Positions 43,394-56,100 of a stretch of 64,000 nt of DNA are shown here, in pieces. The notes beneath the pieces are model-generated. The model did not search any database. It was not told the origin of the DNA and worked only from the letters and a program-made list of their open reading frames with translations. Position 1 is the first letter of the stretch, and every line of letters begins with the position of its first letter. This stretch comes from Chenopodium formosanum. Lineage: Eukaryota > Streptophyta > Magnoliopsida > Caryophyllales > Amaranthaceae. The position numbers and the translations under genes are program-made. The DNA is taken from positions 52,266,303-52,330,302 of the forward strand of contig CM044856.1 in the NCBI GenBank assembly GCA_024500155.1, in the 5' to 3' direction.

Positions 43394-45404
43394 ATGCATA
43401 GAGCATGTGGTCGTTCAGTAGTTCCACTTGATCCGGAGATTGAGAGGACAATTGCTAGGATAAGAGTTGCTAGACAATCTTTGAGTTCTAGCCCTTCAAT
43501 TGAAGAAGAACCATAATAAGAAGAACAAGCATGGATGGGAGAAAATTCAAGAGTGGCATTGATGGAATTGAGGATTCCGGGTACATATAGGTTTGAAAAT
43601 GGGATTGCTCCACCTATAACACCGGCAAATGACTTTGAAATAAGACCGACAATGATCACTTTGATAGAGAGGCGACAATTTAGTGGGGCCAAGCATGAAA
43701 GCTCACTAAATCATCTCAAAGAGTTCGAAAAGTATTGCAACACTATCAAAGTAAATGGAATTTCCCAAGAGTTTATCCGCCTCAAGCTTTTTCCCTTTTC
43801 TCTCATTGGGCGTACCTTGGAATGGCTAGCCAAAGAGGTCAAACCCAATTCTCTAAGGAAATGGGACGAAGTGACCAAGGAATTTCTATTTCGTTTCTAT
43901 CCACAAAAGAAAATGGCAGAGGCTAGAGCTTTGATTCAAGTTTTCAAGCAAAGGCCTAGTGAAAGCCTCTATGAAGAATAAGAGAGATATAAAGAAAATC
44001 AAAGAGAATGTCCTCAACACGGAATTCCTACTTAGTGAATTATTCAAATCTTCTTGGTGGCCTAAGTCCTCAAGGAAAGTCATGTCTTGATGGAGGAGCC
44101 GAAGGTCTGATTATGAATAAAACGGAGGAGGAAGTGGTAGACATAATTTAAGACGTAGTGACGTACTATAGAGATTGACAAGATACGGAAGGGAGTCAAC
44201 TAGCAAGAGTAGCTCTTCGGTGTACTCGGTTGATCATCTAAATGCAATCAACAATCGTTCCTCACAAATGACAAACTTGGGGAAGCAAATGTCCGCTATC
44301 AAGGAAAAGTTGGAAAGTGCTACCTCCCAAGTTTTGAGTCTTCCTTCCCAATCTAAGGGGAGAGGTATGTCTTCTAATTCTCAACCCTTTTCCTCTTCTA
44401 GTAACATGCCTAGTGGTTGCTTGTTTTGTGGTGTTTGTGGATTGTATGATCATGATGCATCTAAATACCCCTATGCATGTATGGATATTTTTGATGATCA
44501 AGATAAAAATGTGAATGATCATGTCAATTATGTTTCAAACAATAATGATTCTAGGTTTGAGAATAAAAGAGGTTAATGGAATAGGAATTACCACAATCAT
44601 GGGAATATTGACAACTATAACCAAGGTGGTGGTAATAGGAACCAAGGGATCCAAAATTCCCAAGGTAACTATAACAACCAAGGTTATAGTAGCCAAAATT
44701 AAAATAAAAATTACGGTAATTATAACAAAGGTTATGGTAACCACAATCAAGGTTATGGTCAAAATCAAGGAAGAGGTAATTAGAACAATCAAAATAGGGG
44801 AAATTTTCAAAACAATGCTCAAAGGGGTCCCCTACCCAAATTTTCTCCAAAGACCCAAAATGATAATTCCTATGTTCAATCCTCTTCTTCTTCTTCTTCT
44901 TCTTCTTCTTCTTCTTCTTCTTCTTCTAGGACTAACTTGGCAGAAATCATTGAAAACCAAACCAAGTTGTTTAACACTTATATGGCGGTGAGTGACAAGA
45001 ACTTTAATGAAATGATGACCCACAATAAGATGCTTGAAAACCAAATCTCTCAACTTGCGAATGCTTTGAATGACCATGCAAGTCCTTCTACTTTACCTTC
45101 TCAAGGCCTCGAGCCTAAGATACCCGTTAATGCCATAGTAATAGGGAGTAGTAAGGTACTTGAGGAGAGTTTACCTAGCAAGAGCGAGAGTGAGAAGAGT
45201 GCCAATGAGGGAGATGGTGCTTCTTTGAGTAAAGTGATGGTAGAGCAACCCAAGGAGGTGAAAGAAGGGAGAGAAGTTGTGAAACCTAAGCTTCCATATC
45301 CACAAAGATTCATGAGACATAAGTTTGATGAACAATTTGGAACATTTATTGACATGCTCAAGCAACTTTACCTTTCTCTACCATTTACCGATGTTGTCAC
45401 CTAA
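43394..45404 (+). pseudogene. Element E gag, Athila type, broken
   Basis: The frame starts MHRACGRSVVPLDPEIERTI and meets two TAA codons at 43514-43519. The capsid core is clear: FEIRPTMITLIERRQFSGAK, then HLKEFEKYCNTIKVNGISQE, IRLKLFPFSLIGRTLEWLAK and FLFRFYPQKKMAEARAL. A stop and frameshift follow at 43979. VCGLYDHDASKYPY is a degenerate zinc-knuckle region. Then comes an Asn/Gly/Tyr-rich repeat (44570-44790), a poly-Ser stretch coded by a TTC array (44884-44927), and the C-terminal block NQTKLFNTYMAVSDKNFNEM. It ends at a TAA (45402) where relatives read Gln on into protease. Gag would form the particle shell. This one is dead. Confidence 0.82.
44884..44927 (+). repeat. TTC microsatellite inside the E gag
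   Basis: About 14 TTC units, read in the gag frame as a run of serines between the Asn/Gly-rich region and the C-terminal helix. Confidence 0.92.
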
Positions 45405-47979
45405 ATGCCTAACTATGAAAAAATTCCTCAAAGACATTTTGAGCGATAGGAGGACTTGTGATGTTGTGGAGATGGTGAACTTCACCGAGAATTGTAGTGT
45501 AATCATAATGAACAAGATTCCACCTAGGCTAAAAGATCCCGAAAAATTTTTCATCACTTGTGCCATTTTCAAAATGCAAATCGACAATACCTTATGTAAC
45601 CTAGGAGCTAGTGTTAGCCCTATGCCATATTCGGTGTACCAAAGATTTGAACTAGGGGAACTTTTACCTACTAACATCACTTTTCAATTGGCCGATAGGT
45701 CAATCAAGTTTCTTAAGGGTAAGGTGGAGGATGTCCATTTAAGGGATGGAAAATTTGTTTTTCCAGTGGATTTTGTGGTGCTTGAAATGGACGAAGATGC
45801 TAGCATTCCTATAATTCTAGGAATACCCTTCCTCGCTACTTCGGGTGCTATGATAGATGTCAAGAGTGCAAAAATTTCACTTAAAGTAAGAGATAAGGTG
45901 ATAGAATTTTACTTAAATGATAGTATGAAGTATTCATGTTCTTGTTTGGAGAATTGTATGATGATTGACTCTCTTGATCATGTTGTGTCTTCCATGTATA
46001 AGCAATTGCTCACCTCAAACGATGCTCTTGAGAATGTTTTGTTTAATAAGGAAAATATAGGTGCTCCTAGCAAGGAGATGACATTATATGCAGATGTGCT
46101 CAATGGAAGCCTTTAACATGTTGATGAGTAAATGTGCATGAAAATTACTAGCCAAGAAGCATTGCAAGCGGCTACATCAAAGGAAGGTAAAGGTGTCCCC
46201 ATGGTTGAGCTCAAACATCTTCAATCACACCTTAGATTTGTATTCTTAGGCCCTAACTCAACTTTTCCCGTGATTGTTAGTTTCTCATTAAGTGAGAGCC
46301 AAACCTAAAAGTTATGTGGTGTATTGAGAAAGCACCAAGGTGATTTGGGCAATACCATTGATGACATCAAGGGTATTAGTCGTGCCTTATGCATTCACCA
46401 CATCATCCTTGAGGATAATGCCCCACCAAACATTGAAAGACAACGAAAGCTTCACCCTCAAATTAGGGAGGTGGTCAAGAAGGAAATCACCATGATATTG
46501 GATGCGGGAATCATATTCCCCATCTCTAGCTGAAGGTGGGTTTCTTTGGTCCACGTTGTCCTAATGAAAGGAGACATGACTGTTGTAGAGAATGAGAAAG
46601 GTATACTCATTCCTACAAGTATGGTCACGAGATGGAGGATGTGTATAGATTATCAACGTCTAAACACATCCACCAAAAAGGATCATTTCCCCCTTTCCTA
46701 TATTGATCAAATGCTTGAAAGACTAACAAGGCACAAGTATTATTGTTTTTTTATGGCTACTCCGGTTTCTTTCAAATTCCTATTCATCTGGATGAGTAAG
46801 AGAAAACAACTTTTACTTGCCCATATGGAACTTTTTCCTATAGGAGAATACCATTTAAGCTTTGCAACACCCCCGCCACCTTTCAACGGCGCTATGATGA
46901 GCATTTTTGGAGATATGTTTGAAGAAGAAATGAAGTATTATGGATGATTTTTCGGTGGGAGATGTTTCATTTAAGGCTTGTCTTGAGAATCTTGAAAACT
47001 GTTTGGCTCGATGTGAGATAGTGAATCTAGTCTTGAATTGGGAGAAATGTAACTTTATGGTTGAGGAAGGAATTGTCCTTGGTCATAAGAGCTCTCACAA
47101 GGGAATTGATGTGGACCGAGCAAAGAGTTGTGTCATTGAAAAGCTTCCACTTCTGGTCAATGTGAAAGGTGTGAGATCTTTCTTGGGGCATGCCTTGTTC
47201 CATAAGAGATTCATCAAGGATTTCTCTCTAATTTATAAGACCCTCAATGATCTTCTTCATAACGATGTTGAGTTCTTGTTTGATGATAGATGCTTGGAAG
47301 CATTCAACAAATTGATGAAAGCTTTGACTTCCACCCCCATAGTCTAAGCCCCGAGATGGGATTTACCTTTTGAATTAATGTGTGATACTAGTGATACGGC
47401 TATTGGAGGTTTTTTGGGTCAAAGAGTTGATAAGAAGCTACATGTAATCTATTATGTGTCAAAAACTCTCAATGGAGCTCAACGAAACTACATAACAACG
47501 AAAAAGGAGTTTTTGGCAATTGTGCATCCTTTTGAGAAATTCCGTTGTTATTTGTTGGGTTCCAAGAATATTATTTTCACGGATCATGCGGCTCTCAAGT
47601 ATCTCTTTGCTAAGAAAGAATCAAAGCCTAGATTTCTTCGATCAGTGCTTGAATTTTAAACCTTTGATATTGAGGTTAGAGACAAGAAAGGGGCGAAGAA
47701 TGTTGTGGTGGATAACCTTTCTTGCCTTGAGGACTCTCAAGTCAAAGATGATGGTTCTCCTATTGAAGATAGGATGCTTGATGATTTTATATATGCCATT
47801 CATGTGAAGGAACTCCCTTGGTTTGCCGATTTGATTAATTTTTTAGCATGTGCGGAGTTTCCACCTTATTTTTTGAAGAATTAGGGGAAGAAACTCAAGA
47901 GAGAAGCCCGACACTATTTGTGGGATGATCCAATTTTTTATAAAAGGAAATGCAATGACAATAAATAAAATCATCTTTC
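45405..47979 (+). pseudogene. Element E pol: protease, RT and RNase H, broken and truncated
   Basis: The protease region has KFLKDILSDRRTCDVVEMVN, then CNLGASVSPMPYSVYQRFEL, where Athila relatives have CDLGAS; the catalytic Asp is Asn here. LADRSIKFLKGKVEDVHL and PIILGIPFLATSGAMIDVKS follow. RT begins near 46324 with GISRALCIHHIILEDNAPPN, and has RMCIDYQRLN, then a frameshift at 46938 exactly before MDDF. NLVLNWEKCNFMVEEGIVLG and VRSFLGHALFHKRFIKDFSL follow. RNase H has MCDTSDTAIGGFLGQR, TTKKEFLAIV and FTDHAALKYL. Stops lie at 46117, 46531, 47345, 47656 and 47882. No integrase is present. Confidence 0.85.
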
Positions 47980-48979
47980 TGTTGGATCAAAGTGAAGAAT
48001 GCTTATGGATAACTGGTTAAAACCACAAAACACAAAAAACTGGCCCAAACCAAGAAACAAAGTCCATTTAACTAAATTCGATCATAATTAGGCTTAAGCC
48101 CGTGCTTAAAACCCAATAATGACGGATTTAGGAGCATCTAGGTTAAAATAAATGTTGCCGCAGAAAATAACACGCGCATCTCAAGGAGTTGTGCTGGGCC
48201 GGTGCGCGCATCTAATTCAGTTGCACGTAACACTCGTGAAAGATTTAGAATTTCAAAAAATTGGAAAATCGAATCTTGTCATAAAGCCGCGCGCAAGACA
48301 ATTAGTTGTGCTGTCTATAGCAGCGCAGCTCAATCACATGCGATGGGTTGCCGCGCGCAACTTATCCAGTTGCGTGCGACACCTTCTGCGAAAGAATGTT
48401 CAAAACCCTAAAACTTACCAATTCCCTATAAATAGAGGCTTAATCCAAGGCTTAAACACACATAAATTAACCCTAAACTCCGGCAGAAAAACTTGTGAAC
48501 TTGTGCTACCTAACCCCTCTTGTCCTAAACACTCACCCCTTTGACATTTTATTACTACAGTGGAGGTTCCTGAACAAGAACGAGTTCATAAGTGTTCTAA
48601 ACGAAGATTTAGCAAAGAAAAGTGGTAAAATCCCGAGCACTAAGATAAATCACTTTTATTATTTTGTTAAAAAGAACTTTAATTAATTAATTAGTGTTTG
48701 TTGATTGCTTTAAAAGTTTTAATTAATCAATTCCACATAGTATATTGCATTAAATAAGATTAGAATTGAATAATTAATTGTTGGTTAATCACTTAAGCCA
48801 AGGCGAATATTGTTTATTTCTTGTCCTATTCACGAATTTGATTAAATAAAGAATAACGACGTCGTAATGTAATTCCTACTTGAATTGATGTGTGTAAATA
48901 AAATAAACTTACTTAGTTTTTGGTATTGCATTGCGTATATTGTTTGGTGATGAAATTGTAAAAAAGGAAGATCTTGTAG
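47980..48979 (+). repeat. 5' LTR of element C, left part
   Basis: This is U3 and R, up to the copia insertion. The TATA box TATAAATA is at 48427-48434. The region 48980-59130 is foreign, and the LTR resumes at 59136, for a total of about 1.37 kb. Bases 48975-48979 (TGTAG) are the left copia target duplication. Confidence 0.65.
48168..48412. repeat. GCGCAACT-type word cluster in the U3 of element C
   Basis: Words include CACGCGCATCTC, GGTGCGCGCATC, AGTTGCACGTAAC, GCCGCGCGCAAGAC, GTTGCCGCGCGCAACTTA and AGTTGCGTGCGAC. They lie within 260 bases upstream of the TATA box. Confidence 0.78.
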
Positions 48980-50401
48980 TGAAAGGAATGGTGTCCTTCG
49001 AGCAAGTGTACTATTCCGTTCGTGGGTTCAGAATTATTAGAAAGCTAACATATTCAATGAGGTCAAGTGATCGGAATGCCTTGGTGGAGGCCGCTTCCGA
49101 TCAGTAATATTAATGAATAATTAATATTACAGCTTAATCTTGATTGAACCCTTCGGGTCACACCCAATCATTCAACAAACCGAACCGACGAATTAATTCG
49201 GAAGGAATTAATGAGTCGACCGAGTAATATTTATTTAGACATCAGAAATTCAAGCTTAGAGCGTCGAAAGTCGAGACGAAAAATAGTGAAAGACGAGACG
49301 AGAAATAGTAATAAATCAACAAAAGACCAAAATACCCCTAGCATCGAAATGCCAAAGCAAACCGAGTGCTAAGGGCGAATGGCCTAGCATAGTGGCTAGC
49401 ATGCGCACCAAGCCGAGACTAGGCTGGCTGGTGCGTGCTAGCGCACTCATGCTAGCATCGTAAGGCTAGGCGCTGCCTAGTGCGTGCTAGCATGCTAGGC
49501 GCAGCCTTGTGCGCGCAATGGCTAGCAAGCCATGCTGCAACAAGCTGCAGCAGCTAGCACGCTAGGCGCGCCAGCTCGCCACAGCTAGCAGCAGCATGGC
49601 TAGGCTATTGCTTGCTGCCTAGCAGCGCTGGCGAAGGCCAGCAGCAGTCCGCACAAGCATGCTGGGCTTGCTGGCCAGCAGCGCCCGGCAGCCAGCATGC
49701 GAGTGCTGGGCCTGCTGAGCTTGCTGGGCGTGGCTGCCACGGACAACACCACATGGCAGCCCACCTTGGCTGCCTTGGTGCCCAAGGGTGGGTGCCATGT
49801 GGCTTGTGGTCCTTGAGTGTGTGTGGAGTAAGGCGGCCGGTTATGGGAGAGGGAGTGGGGAGCAAGTTTGGTCCCCCCCTTCTCCAAGTGGTCCTCACCT
49901 AACCACTCACATGAGCTTGCCACTTGTTGATTTATTACTAGCTTGATTATTAATTTTATTTTAGCTTTAAAATAAAATGGAAAAATCATACTATCCTACA
50001 TTAATTGGAGAGTTAATGATACTCCCATCATTTCCTATAAATACCAAAGTATGGGCATTGGGAATGATGCTTGAGTAAGAGTTGAAAAAGGCATCACAAT
50101 TAGTGAAAACCTTTGAACTCAATATAATTACTCGGGTTTTATTGGTCGGGTCTTGCTAACCCCAAGACATTGGACCTAGTCGGTTTTGTTGGTGCAGGTG
50201 GACTTCGTTGGAGGTCTCCGTGTGAGCGGGACATGAAGCTTTCAAGTAAGAGCTCATTTTGGAGCGAAGCACGCGTCAAAGGTAATTAGCTTATCTTAAT
50301 CTTGTGATTAATTTAATTATGTTTATGGTTTTATTTATTGGGAGTGCGGTCTTTATTTTGGGTTTGTTTCCGCGGTGAGTCGGACTCACCAAACCCCAAC
50401 A
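48980..50401 (+). repeat. 5' LTR of the copia element
   Basis: From TGAAAGGAATGGTGTCC to CCCCAACA. TATAAATA is at about 50037-50044. The GCTAGC-rich word cluster spans 49380-49720. Confidence 0.92.
49380..49720. repeat. GCTAGC/CAGCAG word cluster in the copia LTR
   Basis: The strings GCTAGCATGCGCACC, GTGCGTGCTAGCGCAC, GCTAGCATGCTAGGCGC, CAGCTAGCACGCTAGGCGCG and CAGCAGCGCCCGGCAGCC follow each other. It is a dense set of GCTAGC, CATG and GCGC palindromes about 320-660 bases upstream of the TATA box. The 3' LTR has the same set at 58100-58470. Confidence 0.85.
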
Positions 50402-50402
50402 G

Positions 50403-50415
50403 CGGTATCAGAGCC
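50403..50415 (+). promoter_or_regulatory. Primer binding site of the copia element
   Basis: CGGTATCAGAGCC, one mismatch from the standard TGGTATCAGAGC complementary to initiator tRNA-Met, one base after the LTR. Confidence 0.9.
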
Positions 50416-53123
50416 TCGCTCGTTTATTTTTAAAATCATAATATTTTCAAGTTTTTTATGGCTTAATTTTTCTGGTTTTAAGTTGCTAATTAGATTAGTA
50501 ACTCGTTTTTCCAATTTTTACCTCGTATTAGAGCTGTCTTCAGCTCCCGAACCCAGATTTCGACCCAAAAATAGTGAATTTTGGGTGGAAAAGGCGTTTT
50601 GGAATTGGTTTTACCCTTTACGGCTCGGTTTTTAGCTAAAAAACGACCAGAAATGCATTTTTCGAGGGATTTTTCGTTTTAGCGAAAAATTTTAAGTCTT
50701 TCTAACCTTGAAAATTGATTGCATATTTATGGTGGTTATGTATTTGGTTCTTTCCTTAATTTATATGCAATTTTAGACCACTTTAAGCATGATTACTTGG
50801 TAATAATTGGTGCTTGAAAGTTTGGTTTTATTTTTCACATAATTGCAAATTGATTGCATTAAGTGTGAAATTGTTATTATTTGTAGCTTCCAAGTACTAA
50901 AGATTCAATCTTTATTTATGATAAGTGATTGAAATTTTGAGTTACTAAATTCCATGAATTTTGGTTAAACTTTGTTGATTTAATCATTTTTTAGTTGATT
51001 GGAATCATAAAGTTTAAAACTTGTGATTGAAATTGGTTTATCTTCATATTGGAAGATATAATTTTCATGGAGTCACAAGTATTAAAGTTGGAGTCTTTAT
51101 TGAACTTATGTTCATTTTTCCAACTCCCTTTTACTTTGTCAAAATCTCAAGATTAATTTAAAATGATTAAATAAATAGTGAGAATTGCCCTAATTTATTT
51201 TATTACACCAAGTTAAACCAATTTTATTAAAGAATGGTTCTTGGAAATAAATTTGGTTAATTGCTTTTGGATGAATTATTTAAATTGCACTTGTTATTTT
51301 TCATTTTTCCTAAAAATTGATTCTAAAATTAATTTAGAATTGATTTATAATGTCACACACAAAATCGATAATTTTCGAAACATTAGCACGCAACACGAGG
51401 CCTAAGAGCCCCGAGCTAGCTCTCGGCCAGCTGGGCTGCTCACGCAACCCATATGTGGCTGTCGAGGCTGCTGGGCACTTCGTTCTTAGGTACTTGGTGT
51501 TGTGCGTGTGTGTGTGTGCGAGGAAGGGCGTGGGCTGCTGCTCGCTGCCAGCAGCATAGCGCGCTAGCCAGCAGCAAGCAGCAGCATGGCGCAACAGCAG
51601 CATAAGGCTGTGCGCGCTGTGCGTGCTGCTACGCTTGGCTGGGCTGGGCGTAGCGCATGCGAGCACAAGCAGCCCACATGCATGCTTGGTGTTGCGGGGG
51701 TGCGCATGGGCATACTACGTGCTTGTTGTACGGTACGTACAATCCCATAATTGGCACAATAACCTCGGGTTATTAATGCGATGCTATTTTAAAGTTAATT
51801 TTAGCGTTGCATAATATGTAAATAAGGGTATTTTTTGGACTCCAAGTCTTAGTGCTAGGCAGTTAGACATTGTGGAATACGTAATTTTGCTTAAAATTGT
51901 CGTTTTAATTATATTTAATTATTTTGTTTATTTAATTAAAATTTTTGGAGGCTAGGCCTCGAGTTTTGAGCGACATTTGCAAAATTAATTTTGGCAAATA
52001 TTTGGGTTCACTGACTTAATTAATTGGATTAGTTAAGTTGGATGCGGAATTTAGTGGGAGCGTCTCTAAGTTATTACCATAACCGGTTAAAACAACTTTG
52101 ACTAGTTTAATTAGGCGTCTTAATTGGATTAACCACCTAGATTAGTTACTAGTTTTCGCGTGTTTTATGCATTGTTACTTGTTTATCGTTGTAAAATGCA
52201 TGTGCCATTCACAGATAGTGAATGGATGAATGGAATGTAAATTCTCTCACAGGTTTTATGAAATGGCAACTAGTGGGGCCCGATGAGGATAGAAAATACG
52301 GACTGTGATCCGTGATGTATTTTTGTAAATCTAAATACGGTCTGCGAACCGTTGAGTATTGTTGTACCTTAATATTTAGATTAGTCCTAATCGTAGTTAC
52401 TAGCAATTGTAATATTTAGGTCAAGTCTTGAAGACGGGGTTCTTAGAAGGCAAAGCCATGAAGTTGCAAATGAACACCTTTTGAAGACTTGAAGATCTCA
52501 AGGGGTCATGCTAGTTTAGGATTTTGAATGTTGAGATGATAAATATATATATGAATTATATGTTAGATGCATGTTTAGGATTTTGAATGTTGAGATGATA
52601 AATTAAGTTCACTTAAATCAACCAACATAGAAACCCTAGGTTCCTAAAATATTGAGTAAAACTTGCCATTCCAAAACACACTTACCAACCGAACGAGGGT
52701 AGTGGTGGGCTACGCCAAAGCAAGGCATCACTACTTCTCCAAGGAATGTAAGGCATACCGGGTATGCAAGGTGGTTTTGGTTATACTCAACGATATGAGT
52801 GATGGAGTCCTAACATGTCGTGGCAAAGTGAATAAATTGTTTAGAGAGCATTGGATGCGACGATTCATTCAACCAAGAGTGGCTTGGAGCCATTAGCAAA
52901 GCGTTGCTTACCTTAGGATATTGAGTGTTAAGACAAGCCAAAGCATGCTTAACCACTCTTTGTTTCTTTGGATCTTGGAATCAACTTATTCTCACCTAAA
53001 ATGGGGACAATCTTTAATGTGTGAATAAGACGTTTTAAATATGTTTGATTAAAATGCATGAATTCAATCTTACTTAAGTATAATGAATGGTTTTTTATTT
53101 CAAATTCTTTCATTTGTAGAATA
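50416..53123 (+). other. Long leader of the copia element with the LTR words repeated
   Basis: There is no gene in 2.7 kb. At 51390-51690 the GC words of the LTR return: GAGCTAGCTC, GCCAGCAGCATAGCGCGCTA, GCCAGCAGCAAGCAGCAGC and GTGCGCGCTGTGCGTGCTGC. At 52516-52602 a segment with TTAGGATTTTGAATGTTGAG is repeated about 54 bases apart. Confidence 0.7.
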
Positions 53124-56100
53124 ATGTCTTCAAAAAACTCAAACAACCAATTCTCGTTACGCTCAATTCTCGACAAGGAGAAGCTGAGTGGGCCAAATTT
53201 TCTTGATTGGCAAAGGAACTTGCGAATTGTTCTCATGCAAGAGCAAAAGGAATATGTCCTTGATGAGGAAATGCCCGAGGCTCCCAATGAGGAGGTGACT
53301 CAAGCTGCCCTAAATCGATGGCAAAGTGCCAATCGAGATGTCAAATGCATCATATTGGCCACAATGTCTCCTGAGCTTCAAAAGACTTTCTTTGAAAAAG
53401 AGACGGCTTTTGAGATCATTTCTGAATTGCAGAATATGTTCCAAGAGCAGGCCCGAACTGAAAGGTTTGAAACCCACAGGCAGATCCTTGAGAGCAAGCT
53501 CAAGAAAGGAGAGCTAGTCAACCCACATGTACTCAAAATGATTGGATTGTTTGAAAACATGGGAAGGCTTGATGCGGAGTATTCAACCGAGATGGCAAGT
53601 GACATCATTCTCCACTCGCTGCACAAAGGCTATGATCAGTTCAAGATGAGCTATAATATGCACAGCATGGAGAAAACCCTCACCGAGCTTCATGGCATGT
53701 TGAAGCAAGCTAAGCAAACGCTCAAGGATGAGGGAAAGCATGATATGCTCATGATTAAAAAGAGCAAGCCGTTCAAATTTTCGGGTAAGAAGAAGAAAGG
53801 CTTTAAGGGGAAAGGTAAGAAGAAAACTTTTCCGCCTAAGTCTAAAGCTACCAAGGATAAGAAGGTAGCATCTTCTAAATCTGATTCTGAATGTTTCTAC
53901 TGTAAGAAGAAGGGACATTGGAAGAGAGATTGCCTCAAGTTCAAGGAAGATAAGAAGAACGAAACCGTTGCTTCTGAATCAGGTATATTCGTTATAGACT
54001 TTAACTTCACTAGCTTAACATCATGGGTATTAGATACCGGATGTGGCTCACACCTTTGTTCCAATTCTCAGGGACTAAGGAACGTTAGAAGGCTAGAGAA
54101 GGGAGAGATTGAACTCCGGGTCGGCAATGGAGCCAGAATTGGTGCCGTATCCGTAGGAACTCTCAGTTTGTCTTTGCCCACCGGGCTAGTTTTGGAACTC
54201 GATAATGTTTATTATGTTCCTAACATTACCAAAAACATTATTTCAATTTCGGCGTTGGACGCCAAAGGTTTTGAATTTCGAGTAAAGGATAAAGAATGTT
54301 CGTTTTATCTCGATAATGTTTTATATGGTATTGCACATTCTGAAAATGGCCTTTATGTGCTTGCTTTAGACAAACAAGTTTATAATGTGAATAATGATAC
54401 CAAAAGAGCTAAGACCATAGAGTCAAATCAGACTTACTTGCGGCATTGTCGTCTTGGCCACATCAACATCAAACGCATCAAGAAACTTCTATAAGAAGGT
54501 GTTCTTGACTCTTTCAATTTAGAATCGTTTGATAATTGCGAGGGATTTCTATTAGGCAAGATAATTAAACAGCCACTCTCCAAGTTGGGAGAAAGGGCAA
54601 GGGACTTATTGGGTCTTATACATACCGATGTATGTGGACCAATGAGCTCAACCACAAGAAATTGACATCGATATTTCATCACTTTCATAGACGACTATAG
54701 TAGATATGGCTATGTCTACCTCATGTCGCATAAATCTGAATCATTTGAAAAGTTCAAAGAATTTCAGAGTGAAGTTGAAAATCAGCTTGGCAAGAAAATC
54801 AAAGCCCTTTGATCGGATCGAGGTGGTGAATACTTGAGCCAAGAATTCGATGACCATCTGAAAGAAAAGGGTATACTTTCAGAATTGACACCTCCAGGAA
54901 CTCCACAATGGAACGGAGTATCCGAAAGGAGAAATCGAACCTTGTTAGACATGGTACAATCAACAATGGGTCTTAGTGATCTTCCTATCTCTTTCTGGGG
55001 ACACGCACTTCTAACTGCGGCACTAACACTGAACCGTGCTCCATCAAAAGCTGTAGAAAAGACTCCATATGAATTATGGACGAAGAAACCTCCTAGGTTA
55101 TCTTTTCTAAAGATATGGGGATGCGAAGCATATGTCAAGAAATTGATTTCTGACAAACTTCATCCCAAATCTGACAAGGTTTACTTTGAAGGCTACCCAA
55201 AAGAAACCAAAGGGTATTACTTCTACAACAAATCGGAGAACAAAGTGTTTGTTGCTCGCGATGGTGTCTTTTTGGAGAAGGAGCACCTTTCCAAAATGAC
55301 AAGTGGGAGGAAAATCGAACTCGACGAAGTTCGTGAGGATGAGCAACAAAATCATAATGACAGTCAAAGTGCTCAAGTAGCATCTATTGACGCAAGTCAA
55401 AATGATCAAAATGTGCAAAGTCGAACCGACAATGCAAATGCTCAATCCATTACCCTACGTAGGTCTCAGAGGCCGAGATCTCAACCTGATAGATATCATG
55501 GTTTAGTATAAACCGAGAATCAGGACATCCTGATTATGGATGGAGATGAACCGACAACCTACAAGCAAGCGATGGTAAGCAGCGTCTCTGCTAAATGGCA
55601 AGAGGCCATGAGATCTGAAATGGACTCCATGTTTGAAAATCAAGTCTGGGACTTGGTTGACTTACCCGAAGGTTATACACCTATCGGATGTAAGTGGATT
55701 TTCAAGTTAAAACCGACAAAGATGGAAATGTATTCATTTACAAAGCTAGATTGGTGGCAAACGGTTACAGACAAGTTCATGGTATTGATTACGATGAAAC
55801 CTTTTCACCAGTCGCAATGCTTAAATCCGTTCGGATCCTCCTAGCGATTGCTACATATTACAATTATGAAATATGGCAGATGGACGTCAAAACCGCCTTC
55901 CTTAATGGTTATTTGTAAGAAACTGTGTATATGACACAGCCTAAAGGTTTTGTCCACCAAAACAATGCTAGGAAAGTTTGTAAGCTTAAGAAGTCCATTT
56001 ATGGATTAAAGCAAGCAAGCAGAAGTTGGAATCTACGATTCGATGAAGCCATCAGTAAGTTTGGTTTTATCAAGAATCCAGATGAATCTTGTGTTTACAA

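Larger units (their letters stand above)
41721..47979 (+). mobile_element. Element E: Athila-lineage Ty3/gypsy element, 3' part cut off by element C
   Basis: The 5' LTR, PBS, gag, protease, RT and RNase H occur in the expected order. The coding sequence stops being recognisable after HYLWDDPIFYKRKCND near 47966, just where an integrase finger should follow, and the LTR of element C begins. The rest of E is outside the window. Confidence 0.85.

Noticed and set aside
49600..49989. Ala/Ser-rich frames on both strands, repeated at 58326-58760
   Set aside because: They come from the GC word cluster of the copia LTR and are open in several frames at once.
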